Assembly: GCA_016278325.1 (NCBI GenBank)
Contig: JADQCB010000005.1
Coordinates: 105,406 to 169,405, forward strand
Length of the DNA stretch: 64,000 nt
Direction: 5' to 3'
Source: Actibacterium sp.
Lineage (GTDB): Bacteria; Pseudomonadota; Alphaproteobacteria; Rhodobacterales; Rhodobacteraceae
In this document: positions 35,297 to 44,691 of the stretch, piece after piece
Layout: each line of letters starts with the position of its first letter
Numbering within the stretch: the stretch's first letter is position 1
Translations under genes and position numbers: made by a program
The notes under the pieces: generated by a model
What the model was told of the DNA's origin: nothing
The model's database searches: none
The model's input: the letters and a program-made list of their open reading frames with translations, nothing else

Positions 35297-36823
35297 ATGC
35301 AAGCGATCTTTGACGACGGCGCCCCGCCGCCCTGCCCCTCACCGTTCAACCTGGCGGCCCATGTTCTGGCGCCGGCGGCCGATATCCCCGACAAGATCGC
35401 CCTGGCCGTGGTGACCCCGGCCGGCGCCGAACGCTGGAATTACGCGCGGCTGGAGCGCGCCGTGCGCGGTGTCGCGGGCGGGTTGACGGCGATGGGCCTG
35501 CCTTCCGGCGCGCCGGTGCTGCTGCGCCTGGGCAATACCGTCGACTTCCCCATCGCCTTTTTGGGCGCGATCGCGGCGGGGCTGATGCCGGTCCCCACCT
35601 CGGCGCAGCTGACGGCGGAAGAGATCGGCCGGCTGGCCGCCGAAATAGACCCGGCGCTGATCATTGCCGGACCCTGCATTGCCCTGCCGGCGGGACCGAT
35701 CCCGGTGATCGACGGCGCCGCGCTGGAAGCGCTGTTCGATCATCCCCCCGGCAGCTATGCCATGGGCGATCCGGATCGCCCGGCCTACGTGATCTACACC
35801 TCGGGCACGGGCGGACGCCCGCGCGGCGTGCTGCACGCGCATCGGGCGGTCTGGGCGCGCCGGATGATGTGGGATGGCTGGTACGGGCTGACCCGCGACG
35901 ATCGTCTTCTGCATGCCGGGGCGTTCAACTGGACCTATACCCTGGGCACAGGGCTGCTGGACCCCTGGGCGCTCGGCGCCACGGCGTTGATCCCCGGCGC
36001 CGGCGTCACCCCCGACGCCCTGCCATTGCTGCTCCGGCGGCATGATGCCACGATCTTCGCCGCCGCGCCCGGCGTCTTTCGACAGATGCTGCGTGCCCGG
36101 CCGCTGCCGGCAATGCCCAGGCTGCGCCACGGTCTGTCCGCTGGCGAGAAACTGCCCGAGGTGACGCGCGCGGCCTGGATCGCGGCGACCGGCACCCCGA
36201 TCTACGAGGCGCTCGGAATGTCCGAATGTTCGACCTTCGTCTCGGGCGCGCCCGCGCGTCCCGCGCCGCCGCCGGCCTCGGGCTATCCGCAACAGGGAAG
36301 GCGCCTTGCGGTTCTGGGCGACGATCTGGCCCCGGTGGACCGCGGCGCCCCCGGCCAGCTGGCCGTATCGCGCCGCGACCCGGGGCTGATGCTGGGCTAC
36401 TGGAAGGCGCCCGAGGAGACGGCGGCGCGGTTCGCGGGCGAATGGTTCCTGACCGGCGACATGGTCGAGATGGCCGCGGACGGTGCCGTGCGTTATCTGG
36501 GCCGTGTCGATGACATGATGAATGCCGGCGGTTTCCGCGTCTCGCCGGTCGAGGTCGAGGCCGCCCTGACCGACCATCCCGCGATCAACGAGGTCGCGGC
36601 GACCGAATTGCAGGTCAAGGCCGATGCCACGGTGATCGCCGCGTTCTATACCGGCACGCCGACCGATGAGGCCATGTTGCGGGATTTTGCCGCCGAACGC
36701 CTGGCACGGTACAAGCAGCCGCGCCTGTTCGTTCATGTGGATACGCTGCCGCGGGGGGGCAACGGCAAGCTGAACCGCAAGGCCTTGCGGCAGGAATGGG
36801 AGAGCCGCCATGATCAAACTTGA
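35297..36823 (+). CDS. Adenylate-forming acyl/aryl-CoA ligase
   Basis: 508 residues. AMP-binding motifs: YVIYTSGTGGRPRGVLHAHR, FLTGDMVEMAADGAVRYLGR, then VDDMMNAGGFRVSPVEVE and the catalytic-lysine motif NGKLNRKAL. It activates a carboxylic acid as acyl-AMP and passes it to CoA. Overall features recall benzoate/4-hydroxybenzoate-CoA ligases more than acetyl-CoA synthetase, but the substrate is uncertain. It overlaps the next gene by 14 bases, so the two are co-transcribed. Confidence 0.88.
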   Translation: MQAIFDDGAPPPCPSPFNLAAHVLAPAADIPDKIALAVVTPAGAERWNYARLERAVRGVAGGLTAMGLPSGAPVLLRLGNTVDFPIAFLGAIAAGLMPVPTSAQLTAEEIGRLAAEIDPALIIAGPCIALPAGPIPVIDGAALEALFDHPPGSYAMGDPDRPAYVIYTSGTGGRPRGVLHAHRAVWARRMMWDGWYGLTRDDRLLHAGAFNWTYTLGTGLLDPWALGATALIPGAGVTPDALPLLLRRHDATIFAAAPGVFRQMLRARPLPAMPRLRHGLSAGEKLPEVTRAAWIAATGTPIYEALGMSECSTFVSGAPARPAPPPASGYPQQGRRLAVLGDDLAPVDRGAPGQLAVSRRDPGLMLGYWKAPEETAARFAGEWFLTGDMVEMAADGAVRYLGRVDDMMNAGGFRVSPVEVEAALTDHPAINEVAATELQVKADATVIAAFYTGTPTDEAMLRDFAAERLARYKQPRLFVHVDTLPRGGNGKLNRKALRQEWESRHDQT

Positions 36824-37457
36824 TATCCTGTCCGATCCGATCTGCCCATGGTGCTATATCGGCAAGGCGCGGCTGGATCAGGCGCTGGCCCGCCATCCCG
36901 ATCACCCCTTCACCATCGAATGGCACCCGTTCCAGCTCAACCCCGACATGCCGGCCGGCGGCATGGACCGGCGCGATTATCTGGAGACGAAATTCGGCGG
37001 CAAGACGCAGGCCGCGAAGGTCTATGCCACGATTGCCGAGGCAGCCGAGGCCGCCGGGCTGACAATCGATTTCGGCGCCATCGCGCGCACCCCGAACACG
37101 CTGAATGCGCATCGGCTGATCCACTGGGCCGGGATCGAGGGGCGGCAGACACCGGTCGTGTCCTTCCTGTTCGACGCCTATTTCCAGGAAGGCCGGGATA
37201 TCGGCGATAAAGAGGTGTTGGTGCAAGTGGCCGAACGGGCCGAGATGGACCCCGTAGCCACAAGACGCCTGCTGGAAAGCGCGGCCGATGCCCAGCTGAT
37301 CCGCGACCGAGACAGCCACGCCCGTGCGCGCGGCGTCACCGGTGTGCCGACCTTCATCATCGCCAATCAGCATGTCGTGGTGGGCGCCCAGCCGCCCGAG
37401 CTTTGGGACAGCGTGATCGCCGAGTTGCAGGAGAAACTGCAAGACGGGGCGCAATGA
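36810..37457 (+). CDS. DsbA-family (FrnE-like) thiol oxidoreductase
   Basis: 215 residues, cytoplasmic DsbA/2-hydroxychromene-2-carboxylate-isomerase-like thioredoxin fold. The active site CPWC lies in ILSDPICPWCYIGKARLDQA and the cis-Pro region is GVTGVPTFIIAN. No signal peptide is present, matching FrnE-type proteins. The ATG lies inside the end of the CoA-ligase gene, suggesting coupling. Substrate unknown. Confidence 0.9.
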   Translation: MIKLDILSDPICPWCYIGKARLDQALARHPDHPFTIEWHPFQLNPDMPAGGMDRRDYLETKFGGKTQAAKVYATIAEAAEAAGLTIDFGAIARTPNTLNAHRLIHWAGIEGRQTPVVSFLFDAYFQEGRDIGDKEVLVQVAERAEMDPVATRRLLESAADAQLIRDRDSHARARGVTGVPTFIIANQHVVVGAQPPELWDSVIAELQEKLQDGAQ

Positions 37458-37572
37458 CCGGCCTTGCCCGCGCCGCATTGCAGCGCCGCGCAGCCTGCCC
37501 TGCGCGAATGCACTGGTCACTGGCGGCGTTTCGGCCCAGAACCGGCGCCATGTCACCCCGTCCGAACAAATC

Positions 37573-38778
37573 ATGATCGCCCCGACCAGACAGCCCGGCC
37601 AGGCCGAATTCGTCGCCATGACCGCGATGATGTTCGCCACCATCGCCTTTTCCATCGACGCGATGCTGCCTGCCCTGCCGGCCATCGCGCAGGATCTGAC
37701 GCCCGAGGCGGTGAACCGCGCGCCGCTGATCATCACCAGCTTCATGCTGGGCATGGGGCTGGGCACGCTGATCGCCGGGCCGATGTCCGATTCCTTCGGA
37801 CGGCGCCGGATGATCCTGCTGGGCGGCGCGTTCTATATCGCCGGCGCGGTGCTGGCCGGGCTGTCGCAATCGCTGGAACTGGTGCTGGCCGCCCGAGTGC
37901 TGCAAGGGCTGGGCGCGGCCGGGCCGCGGGTGGTCTCGCTGGCGGTGGTGCGCGATCTTTATTCCGGGCGGGACATGGCCCGGATGATTTCACTGGTGAT
38001 GATGATCTTCACGCTGCTGCCGGCGATTGCACCGTCGCTGGGGGCGGCGATCATGGCGTTTACCGGCTGGCGCGGCATTTTCGGGGCCTTCGTGATGTTC
38101 TCGCTCGTCTCGATCGGCTGGTTCACCCTGCGCCAGCCCGAGACATTGCGCCCCGAAAACCGCCGCGCGCTGGAGCCCGGGCTGCTGTGGCAAGCGGCGC
38201 GCGAGGTGTTCACGCATCGCCGCGTGGTAATCGCCATCGTCGTGCAGACGCTGATCTTCTCGACCCTTTTCATGGTTCTGTCCTCGACCCAGCAGATCTT
38301 CGACCAGTATTTCGGAAAGGGCGACAGTTTCCCGATCTGGTTCGGGCTGATCGCGGTGCTGGCCGGCACGGCAAGCGTGGCCAACGCGCGGCTGGTGGGC
38401 CGGCTTGGCATGCGGTTCCTCGTGCGGGTCACGCTGGGTGTGCAACTGATCATCTCGTCGGCGATGCTGGCCAGTTTCGGGCTGGGCCTGTTCCCGACCT
38501 GGGCCGCGTTCCCGGCCTATGTCGCCTGGTCGGTCACCCTGTTCGGGATGATGGGGCTGACCATCGGCAATCTGAACGCGCTGGCGATGCAGCCGCTGGG
38601 TCATATCGCGGGGATGGCCGCCTCGGTGATCGGGGCGACATCGACGATCCTTGCGGTGATCCTCGCGGCGCCGGTCGGGCTGGCATTCGATGGCACCCCC
38701 GTGCCGCTGGCGATCGGCGCGGTGCTGGCGATCGGCAGCGCGCGCCTGCTGTTCGTCATGATGCCGGACGAGGATTGA
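37573..38778 (+). CDS. Bcr/CflA family multidrug efflux MFS transporter
   Basis: 401 residues, twelve membrane segments. The drug:H+ antiporter-1 signatures include DAMLPALPAIAQDL, the motif A-like GPMSDSFGRRRMILLGG and RVLQGLGAAGPRVVS with RDLYSGRDMARMIS. It is probably an exporter of small toxic compounds. It ends 23 bases into the 3' end of convergent mfd. The 115 bases before it show no clear promoter. Confidence 0.92.
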   Translation: MIAPTRQPGQAEFVAMTAMMFATIAFSIDAMLPALPAIAQDLTPEAVNRAPLIITSFMLGMGLGTLIAGPMSDSFGRRRMILLGGAFYIAGAVLAGLSQSLELVLAARVLQGLGAAGPRVVSLAVVRDLYSGRDMARMISLVMMIFTLLPAIAPSLGAAIMAFTGWRGIFGAFVMFSLVSIGWFTLRQPETLRPENRRALEPGLLWQAAREVFTHRRVVIAIVVQTLIFSTLFMVLSSTQQIFDQYFGKGDSFPIWFGLIAVLAGTASVANARLVGRLGMRFLVRVTLGVQLIISSAMLASFGLGLFPTWAAFPAYVAWSVTLFGMMGLTIGNLNALAMQPLGHIAGMAASVIGATSTILAVILAAPVGLAFDGTPVPLAIGAVLAIGSARLLFVMMPDED

Positions 38779-41700
38779 CCGGCGCGGCCTGTCCGGCCGT
38801 CTTTTCGCTGGCCTTCTTCCTTTCGTCGCGCAGCTTCTCGGCAAGATCGCGGGCGATGGCGAAGGCCCCCCTGATCTTGTCGCTGTCCTTGCGCCAGTCC
38901 CGGCGGATGACGATCTTGTTGTCCTTCACCCTGGCGGTTCCGCGCTGATCCTCCAGGAATTCCACCAGCCCCTTGGGCGAGGCGAACTTGTTGTCGTGAA
39001 ACTGGATGGTCGCGCCCTTGGGACCGCCATCGAGCTTGCCGATCCCGGCCCGCTTGCACATCGCCTTGATCCGCACGATCAGCAATAACGTGTTCACCTC
39101 TTTCGGCAATTCACCGAACCGGTCGATCAACTCTGCGGCGAAACCTTCGAGTTCGACCTTGGTGGTCAATCCCGAAAGGCGCCGGTAAAGGCCCAGCCGC
39201 ACGTCGAGATCGGGCACATAATCCTCCGGGATCAGGACCGGAACGCCAAGGTTGATCTGCGGCGCCCAGTGCTCGTCGGCCTCGGCCACCCCCTCCATCA
39301 CGCCGGTGCGGATCTTGGCGATCGCCTCTTCCAGCATGGATTGATACAATTCGAACCCGACCTCGCGCACATGGCCCGACTGTTCGTCGCCCACCAGGTT
39401 GCCGGCCCCGCGGATATCCAGATCCTGGCTGGCCAGCGTGAAGCCGGCGCCGAGCGAATCGAGGCTGGCCAGCACCCGCAGCCGCTTTTGCGCCGAGGGC
39501 GTCAGCGGGGCGCGGGGCTTGGTCGTCAGATAGGCATAGGCGCGCGTCTTGGAGCGGCCCACCCGCCCCCGGATCTGATAGAGCTGCGCCAGCCCGAACA
39601 TGTCGGCGCGGTGGACGATCATCGTGTTGGCGGCAGGAATGTCCAGGCCCGACTCGACGATCGTCGTCGACAGCAGCACATCGTATTTTCCATCGTAAAA
39701 GGCGTTCATCCTGTCGTCCAGCGCGCCCGCCGCCATCTGGCCATGGGCCACGACGAAACTGACCTCGGGCACCTGATCGCGCAGGAACGCCTCGATCTCG
39801 GGCAGGTCGCTCAGCCGCGGCACGACGAAAAAGGATTGCCCGCCGCGGTAATGCTCGCGCAGCAGCGCCTCGCGCACCGTCACCGCATCGAATTCGCTGA
39901 CATAGGTGCGGATCGACAGGCGGTCGACCGGCGGGGTTCCGATGATCGACAGGTCGCGCACCCCGGTCAGCGACATTTGCAGGGTCCGCGGAATCGGCGT
40001 GGCGGTCAGTGTCAGCACATGCACGTCCGAGCGCATCTGCTTGAGCCGCTCCTTGTGGGTCACGCCGAAATGCTGCTCTTCGTCGACGATCAGAAGGCCC
40101 AGGTTGCGAAACCGGATGTTCCGGGCCAGCAGGGCATGGGTGCCGATGCAGATATCCACCGTGCCATCGGCCAGCCCGGCGCGGGTTTCGGCAGCCTCTT
40201 TCTGGCCCACGAAGCGCGACAATTGCCGCACCGTGACCGGAAAGCCGCGAAACCGCTCGCGGAAGCTTTGGGCATGCTGCCGCGCCAGCAGCGTTGTCGG
40301 CGCGATCAGGGCGACCTGCACGCCCGACAGCGCCGCCACCAGGGCCGCGCGCATTGCCACCTCGGTCTTGCCGAACCCGACATCGCCGCAAATCAAACGG
40401 TCCATCGGGCTGCCTGCGGCCATGTCGGTCAGCACGTCCTCGATCGCGCGGAGCTGATCCTCGGTTTCCTGATAGGGAAAGCGGGCGCTGAATTCTTCCC
40501 ACAGGTGGTGGTTCGCCTCCAGGATCGGCGCGCGGCGCAGGGCCCGCTCGGCCGCCACCCGGATCAGCCGGTCGGCGATCTGGCGGATACGTTCCTTCAG
40601 CCGCGCCTTTCGAGCCTGCCAGGCGCCGCCGCCCAGCTTGTCGAGCAGCCCCTCTTCGTGGCCGAAACGGCTGAGCAGCTCGACATTCTCGACCGGCAGG
40701 AACAGCCGGTCGCCGCCCGCGTATTCCAGCGCGATGCATTCATGCGGCGCGCCGGCCGCCGAAATCGTTTCCAACCCCGTATAGCGCCCCACCCCGTGAT
40801 CCACATGCACCACCAGGTCGCCGGGGCTGAGCGATTGCGTCTCGGTCAGGAAGTTCTCGGCCCGGCGGCGTTTTCGCGGTGCGCGGATCAGCCTGTCGCC
40901 CAGCACGTCCTGTTCCGAGATCACGCTCAGCTGCGGGCCGGTGAAGCCATGTTCCAGCGCCCAGACCACCAGATAGACGCCACGCCCGGGCGCCACGTCG
41001 CGGATATCCCCGGCCTTGACTCCGTCGGCCAGCCCCTCATCCTCCAGCAGGCCCTGAAGCCGCTCGCGCGCGCCGTCGGAATAGGATGCGACCACCACCG
41101 GGCCGTCTTGACGCCGTTTCTGAATATGATCGCGCAACGCCTCGAAAAGGTTTACGTTTTCCTGCTGCCGTTCGGGCGCAAAATTGCGCCCGATGCGGCC
41201 GCCCGCGTCGATCACACCGGGGCCGGTGCCCTGCGGCAACGGGTTGAGCTGCAACACCCGGTGACCGGCGATCACCGTCTCCCAGGCGCTGTCGTCGAGA
41301 TACAGCAGGCCCGGCGGACAAGGCTTGTAGACGGTATCGATCCGGTTCCTGGCGCCCATCGCCTCGCGCCGGGTTTCATACTGGTCGGCGATCCCCTCCC
41401 ACCGCGACTGCCGGGCCGGGGTGATCTGGTCGTCAAGAAAGATCGAAGCGCCGGGCAGATAGTCGAACAACGTCTCCAGGCTTTCATGGAAGAAGGGCAG
41501 CCAATGTTCGATCCCCTGGTGCTTGCGCCCCGCACTCACCGCTTCGTAAAGCGGGTCGTCGGTGCCCGCGGCACCGAACTCGATGCGATAATTCTGCCGG
41601 AACCGGGTTATCGCGGCGTCGTCCAGGATCACCTCCGACACCGGGGCCAGGTCGATCTTGTCAAGCTTTTCGGTGGTCCGCTGGCTGGCCGGATCGAACC

Positions 41701-42259
41701 GCCGCGCGCCGTCCAGAACATCGCCGAAAAGATCCAGCCGCACCGGCCCGGATTGCCCCGGCGGGAAGATATCGATGATGCCGCCGCGGATCGCGTAATC
41801 GCCCGGCTCCATCACCGTCGGCGATTGGGCAAAGCCCATCCGCGCCAGGAAATCGCGCAGGCCGGTCTCGTCGATGCGCTGGCCGACACGGGCCGAAAAC
41901 GCGGCGGCGCGCAGCAGGGCGCGGGCCGGGATCCTCTGGGTCGCGGCCGAAAGCGTGGTCAGCAGGATGAAAGGCCCCGGCACGCCATGCGCCAGCGCCG
42001 CCAGCGTCGCCATGCGCGCCGCCGACACGTCCATATTGGGCGAAACGCGATCATAGGGCAGACAATCCCAGGCCGGAAATTCGAGCACGACCGCATCGGG
42101 CGCGAAGAAGGCTAGCGCGGCGCGCATCTCGGCCAGCCGCTTGTCATCGCGCGCGACGTGGCAGACCGGCTGGCCGGCCTTGTCCAGCTCGCGCGCCAGG
42201 ATCCGGGCGTCGAACCCTTCCGGCGCGCCGCCGACGGTGATGTGTTGGGTTTCGGACAT
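38756..42259 (-). CDS. mfd: Transcription-repair coupling factor Mfd
   Basis: 1167-residue DNA translocase that removes stalled RNA polymerase and recruits UvrA. The UvrB-like N-terminal part has VLEFPAWDCLPYDRVSP, the polymerase-interacting domain has GDLVVHVDHGVGRYTGL, and the helicase core has ICGDVGFGKTEVAMRA, VDEEQHFGV, TLTATPIPRTLQ and QIRGRVGRS. The TRG motif region and C-terminal domain are complete. The start ATG at 42259 gives MSETQHITVG; the open frame extends upstream without homology. Its 3' end overlaps the MFS gene by 23 bases, tail to tail. Confidence 0.97.
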   Translation of the reverse strand: MSETQHITVGGAPEGFDARILARELDKAGQPVCHVARDDKRLAEMRAALAFFAPDAVVLEFPAWDCLPYDRVSPNMDVSAARMATLAALAHGVPGPFILLTTLSAATQRIPARALLRAAAFSARVGQRIDETGLRDFLARMGFAQSPTVMEPGDYAIRGGIIDIFPPGQSGPVRLDLFGDVLDGARRFDPASQRTTEKLDKIDLAPVSEVILDDAAITRFRQNYRIEFGAAGTDDPLYEAVSAGRKHQGIEHWLPFFHESLETLFDYLPGASIFLDDQITPARQSRWEGIADQYETRREAMGARNRIDTVYKPCPPGLLYLDDSAWETVIAGHRVLQLNPLPQGTGPGVIDAGGRIGRNFAPERQQENVNLFEALRDHIQKRRQDGPVVVASYSDGARERLQGLLEDEGLADGVKAGDIRDVAPGRGVYLVVWALEHGFTGPQLSVISEQDVLGDRLIRAPRKRRRAENFLTETQSLSPGDLVVHVDHGVGRYTGLETISAAGAPHECIALEYAGGDRLFLPVENVELLSRFGHEEGLLDKLGGGAWQARKARLKERIRQIADRLIRVAAERALRRAPILEANHHLWEEFSARFPYQETEDQLRAIEDVLTDMAAGSPMDRLICGDVGFGKTEVAMRAALVAALSGVQVALIAPTTLLARQHAQSFRERFRGFPVTVRQLSRFVGQKEAAETRAGLADGTVDICIGTHALLARNIRFRNLGLLIVDEEQHFGVTHKERLKQMRSDVHVLTLTATPIPRTLQMSLTGVRDLSIIGTPPVDRLSIRTYVSEFDAVTVREALLREHYRGGQSFFVVPRLSDLPEIEAFLRDQVPEVSFVVAHGQMAAGALDDRMNAFYDGKYDVLLSTTIVESGLDIPAANTMIVHRADMFGLAQLYQIRGRVGRSKTRAYAYLTTKPRAPLTPSAQKRLRVLASLDSLGAGFTLASQDLDIRGAGNLVGDEQSGHVREVGFELYQSMLEEAIAKIRTGVMEGVAEADEHWAPQINLGVPVLIPEDYVPDLDVRLGLYRRLSGLTTKVELEGFAAELIDRFGELPKEVNTLLLIVRIKAMCKRAGIGKLDGGPKGATIQFHDNKFASPKGLVEFLEDQRGTARVKDNKIVIRRDWRKDSDKIRGAFAIARDLAEKLRDERKKASEKTAGQAAPVNPRPAS

Positions 42260-42291
42260 GAAGCTGTCAGTTAATGGTGTGACCTGCGCTG

Positions 42292-42819
42292 TCAACCACC
42301 CAGAACACCCAGCGAGAGGTTCTGGTACATGCCCCAGAACGACGTCACCAGGATCGACAGCATCCCGATCACCTGGGTGATGCGTCGATGCGCGATCAGC
42401 CGCTTGCGAAGCGCCGCCCCGTGCAGCCCCCTGGCACGGATGACCTGCGCCGCGCGGATCGACAGCGCGCCGACGATGCTCATCGGCATGGCGATCAGGA
42501 ACAGCGCCTGTGCGAACTCGATCGCATAGACGAAGCCCAGCAGCGCCAGCATGGTCAACAGGAAGCACGCCAGCCCCAGCAGCCACATCCCCGATGTGCG
42601 GGCGATCATCATGATCCGCGCGGTATAGATACGCACCAGATCGTGCATGTCGGCCTCGAACTGCCCGCCATGGCGCCCGGCCCGCTGAATCAGGTCGAAC
42701 GGCACCCCCAGAACGCGGTGCGACGCCGCCGACCAGACCACGGCCAGCATGATCCAGTACCACAGATTCGAGAAGGACCGCATGTCGATCACCTCGAAAA
42801 CGGTCTTGTAGCTATCCAA
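42292..42819 (-). CDS. Small four-helix membrane protein ('SufBCD component' family)
   Basis: About 175 residues. Membrane segments include LWYWIMLAVVWSAASH, MWLLGLACFLLTMLALLGFVY, ALFLIAMPMSIVGAL and a C-terminal IGMLSILVTSFWGMYQNL. The name is one I remember for close Rhodobacterales relatives; sequence gives no Fe-S motif, so the name is doubtful. The TTG at 42819 is chosen because it yields a start (L-D-S-Y-K-TVFEVIDMRSFSNLWYW) matching the N-terminus remembered for relatives. The ATG at 42783 would give 163 residues. Encoded 32 bases upstream of mfd on the same strand. Confidence 0.75.
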   Translation of the reverse strand: MDSYKTVFEVIDMRSFSNLWYWIMLAVVWSAASHRVLGVPFDLIQRAGRHGGQFEADMHDLVRIYTARIMMIARTSGMWLLGLACFLLTMLALLGFVYAIEFAQALFLIAMPMSIVGALSIRAAQVIRARGLHGAALRKRLIAHRRITQVIGMLSILVTSFWGMYQNLSLGVLGG

Positions 42820-42937
42820 TCCTGCCCCCGGTTTTCCCCCATGGCCGCTCGATCGGAGTCGCGGCGCGTCATTCCTACACTTGAGGACCGGCCGAATCCA
42901 TGCCACCCAGACAGAAAACCGCATCCAGGAGGCCGAA

Positions 42938-43939
42938 ATGCGCCCGACCGTTGCCCCGTTTCCCGCCGCGCGTCTGCGGCGCACCCGCAAATCCGCCGCG
43001 ATCCGGGGCCTGGTGCGGGAAACCGCGCTGAGCGTCGAGGATCTGATCTGGCCGATCTTCGTGCGTGACGGCAACGACCTAGCCGAGCCGGTCGCCTCGA
43101 TGCCCGGCGTCAACCGTCTGAGCATTGATCGCGCCGTGGCGGCGGCGCAGCAGGCGGCGGAGCTGGGGATTCCGGCGCTCTGCATCTTTCCCTATACCGA
43201 CGCGTCGCTGAAGACCGCGACCTGCGAAGAGGCGTGGAACCCCGACAACCTGTCGAACCGGGCGATCCGCGCGATCAAGGCCGCAGTGCCCGGCATCGCG
43301 GTGATGACCGATATCGCGCTGGACCCCTATAACGCGAATGGCCATGACGGAATCGTGCGCGACGGCGAAATCGTCAATGACGAAACGGTCGAGGCGCTGG
43401 TGCGCATGGCCCTGGCCCAGGCAGAGGCCGGCGCCGACATCCTCGGCCCGTCGGACATGATGGACGGTCGCATCGGCGCGATGCGCGCCGCGCTGGAATC
43501 GGCCGGCCACACCAATGTCTGCATCCTGAGCTATGCCGCCAAATACGCCTCGGCCTTCTACGGACCGTTCCGCGATGCCGTGGGCGCCAGCGGCGTGCTG
43601 ACCGGCGACAAGGCCACCTATCAGATGGATCCGGCCAATTCGGACGAGGCGCTGCGCCTGATCCAGCGCGACCTGAACGAAGGCGCGGACATGGTGATGA
43701 TAAAGCCCGGCATGCCCTATCTCGACATATGCCGCCGGGTGAAGGACAATTTCGGCGTGCCCACCTATGCCTATCAGGTCTCGGGCGAATACGCGATGTT
43801 GCAGGCCGCCGCGCAAAACGGCTGGCTGGACGGTGAAAAGGTGATGCTGGAAAGCCTTCTGTCGTTCAAGCGCGCCGGCTGCGACGGGATACTGACCTAT
43901 TTCGCCCCCGCCGTTGCGAAAATGCTGAAGGCTGGCTGA
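42938..43939 (+). CDS. hemB: Delta-aminolevulinic acid dehydratase (porphobilinogen synthase)
   Basis: 333 residues, condensing two 5-aminolevulinates to porphobilinogen in heme/chlorophyll synthesis. The two active-site lysines are Lys202 (SYAAKYASAFYGP) and Lys256 (VMIKPGMPYLD). The zinc-binding triple-Cys loop of the zinc-type enzymes is replaced by DIALDPYNANGHDG at ~125-138, so it belongs to the zinc-independent class. CAGGAGG precedes the ATG at 42938. Standing alone. Confidence 0.97.
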   Translation: MRPTVAPFPAARLRRTRKSAAIRGLVRETALSVEDLIWPIFVRDGNDLAEPVASMPGVNRLSIDRAVAAAQQAAELGIPALCIFPYTDASLKTATCEEAWNPDNLSNRAIRAIKAAVPGIAVMTDIALDPYNANGHDGIVRDGEIVNDETVEALVRMALAQAEAGADILGPSDMMDGRIGAMRAALESAGHTNVCILSYAAKYASAFYGPFRDAVGASGVLTGDKATYQMDPANSDEALRLIQRDLNEGADMVMIKPGMPYLDICRRVKDNFGVPTYAYQVSGEYAMLQAAAQNGWLDGEKVMLESLLSFKRAGCDGILTYFAPAVAKMLKAG

Positions 43940-44057
43940 ATCGCAGGTTTTCGCCGCTGCGGCACGAGAATTGATGACAGCGGGGCAAAATCAACCTAAT
44001 CTTGCCGAAACGGCCACAAAAGGCCGTCAGGCAGAGGCAGAGATGAAGGTCAGAGAC

Positions 44058-44618
44058 ATGAGCACGCTATCGCGCCGATCCTTCCTGTTGGCCGCCGGCG
44101 CCGGCACCGCGTTCACCGCCGCCTGCGGCAATGGCGTGGGTAACAGCAACGCCGCAACGCTGGACGCGCGGGTGGACGCCACCCGGGATTACCTGTTCTC
44201 GCAATATCCCGGCACCAGGGCCCTTGCCGACAAGGCACTGGGCGTTCTGTGGATGCCGCTGATCACCGAGGCCGGCTTCTTCGTCGGCGGTTCCTTCGGG
44301 CGGGGGGCGTTGCGCATCGACAACGTGACGGTCGACTATTACTCGGCGACGCAGGGCTCTTTCGGGTTTCAGATCGGCGCGCAGCAATATGCCCACGCGC
44401 TGTTTTTCATGACCCCCGAGGCGCTGAGCGAGTTCCGGGGATCGGCCGGATGGTCCGCCGGCGCCGATCTGGAATACGCGGTGAACGATCAGGCCGGCAA
44501 TCTCAGCGCCAAGACATTGACCGCGATGGACCCGATCATCGCCATCGTTTTCGGCCAGGCCGGGCTGATCATCGGCGCCTCGCTGGAAGGCACGAAATAC
44601 ACAAGGATCATCCCATAG
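44058..44618 (+). CDS. SYLF/YSC84-domain lipoprotein with twin-arginine-like signal
   Basis: 186 residues from the ATG at 44058; an in-frame ATG at 44043 with its own GAGG is also possible. The N-terminus has SRRSFLLAAG followed by FTAACGN, combining a twin-arginine-type signal with a lipobox Cys. The rest is a SYLF/YSC84-like lipid-binding domain (DKALGVLWMPLITEAGFFVG, SFGFQIGAQQYAHALFF, TKYTRIIP). Periplasmic, membrane-anchored; role unknown. Confidence 0.85.
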   Translation: MSTLSRRSFLLAAGAGTAFTAACGNGVGNSNAATLDARVDATRDYLFSQYPGTRALADKALGVLWMPLITEAGFFVGGSFGRGALRIDNVTVDYYSATQGSFGFQIGAQQYAHALFFMTPEALSEFRGSAGWSAGADLEYAVNDQAGNLSAKTLTAMDPIIAIVFGQAGLIIGASLEGTKYTRIIP

Positions 44619-44691
44619 GCGCAGGCCTTCGATCGCCCTTTTCACGAGGGCTCGAAACCGGCTAGATCGGGGGCATGAAAGCGACCGCATC

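Noticed and set aside
39269-42115. A plus-strand open frame of 948 codons opposite mfd
   Set aside because: Shadow of mfd; composition is typical antisense and no family is recognised.
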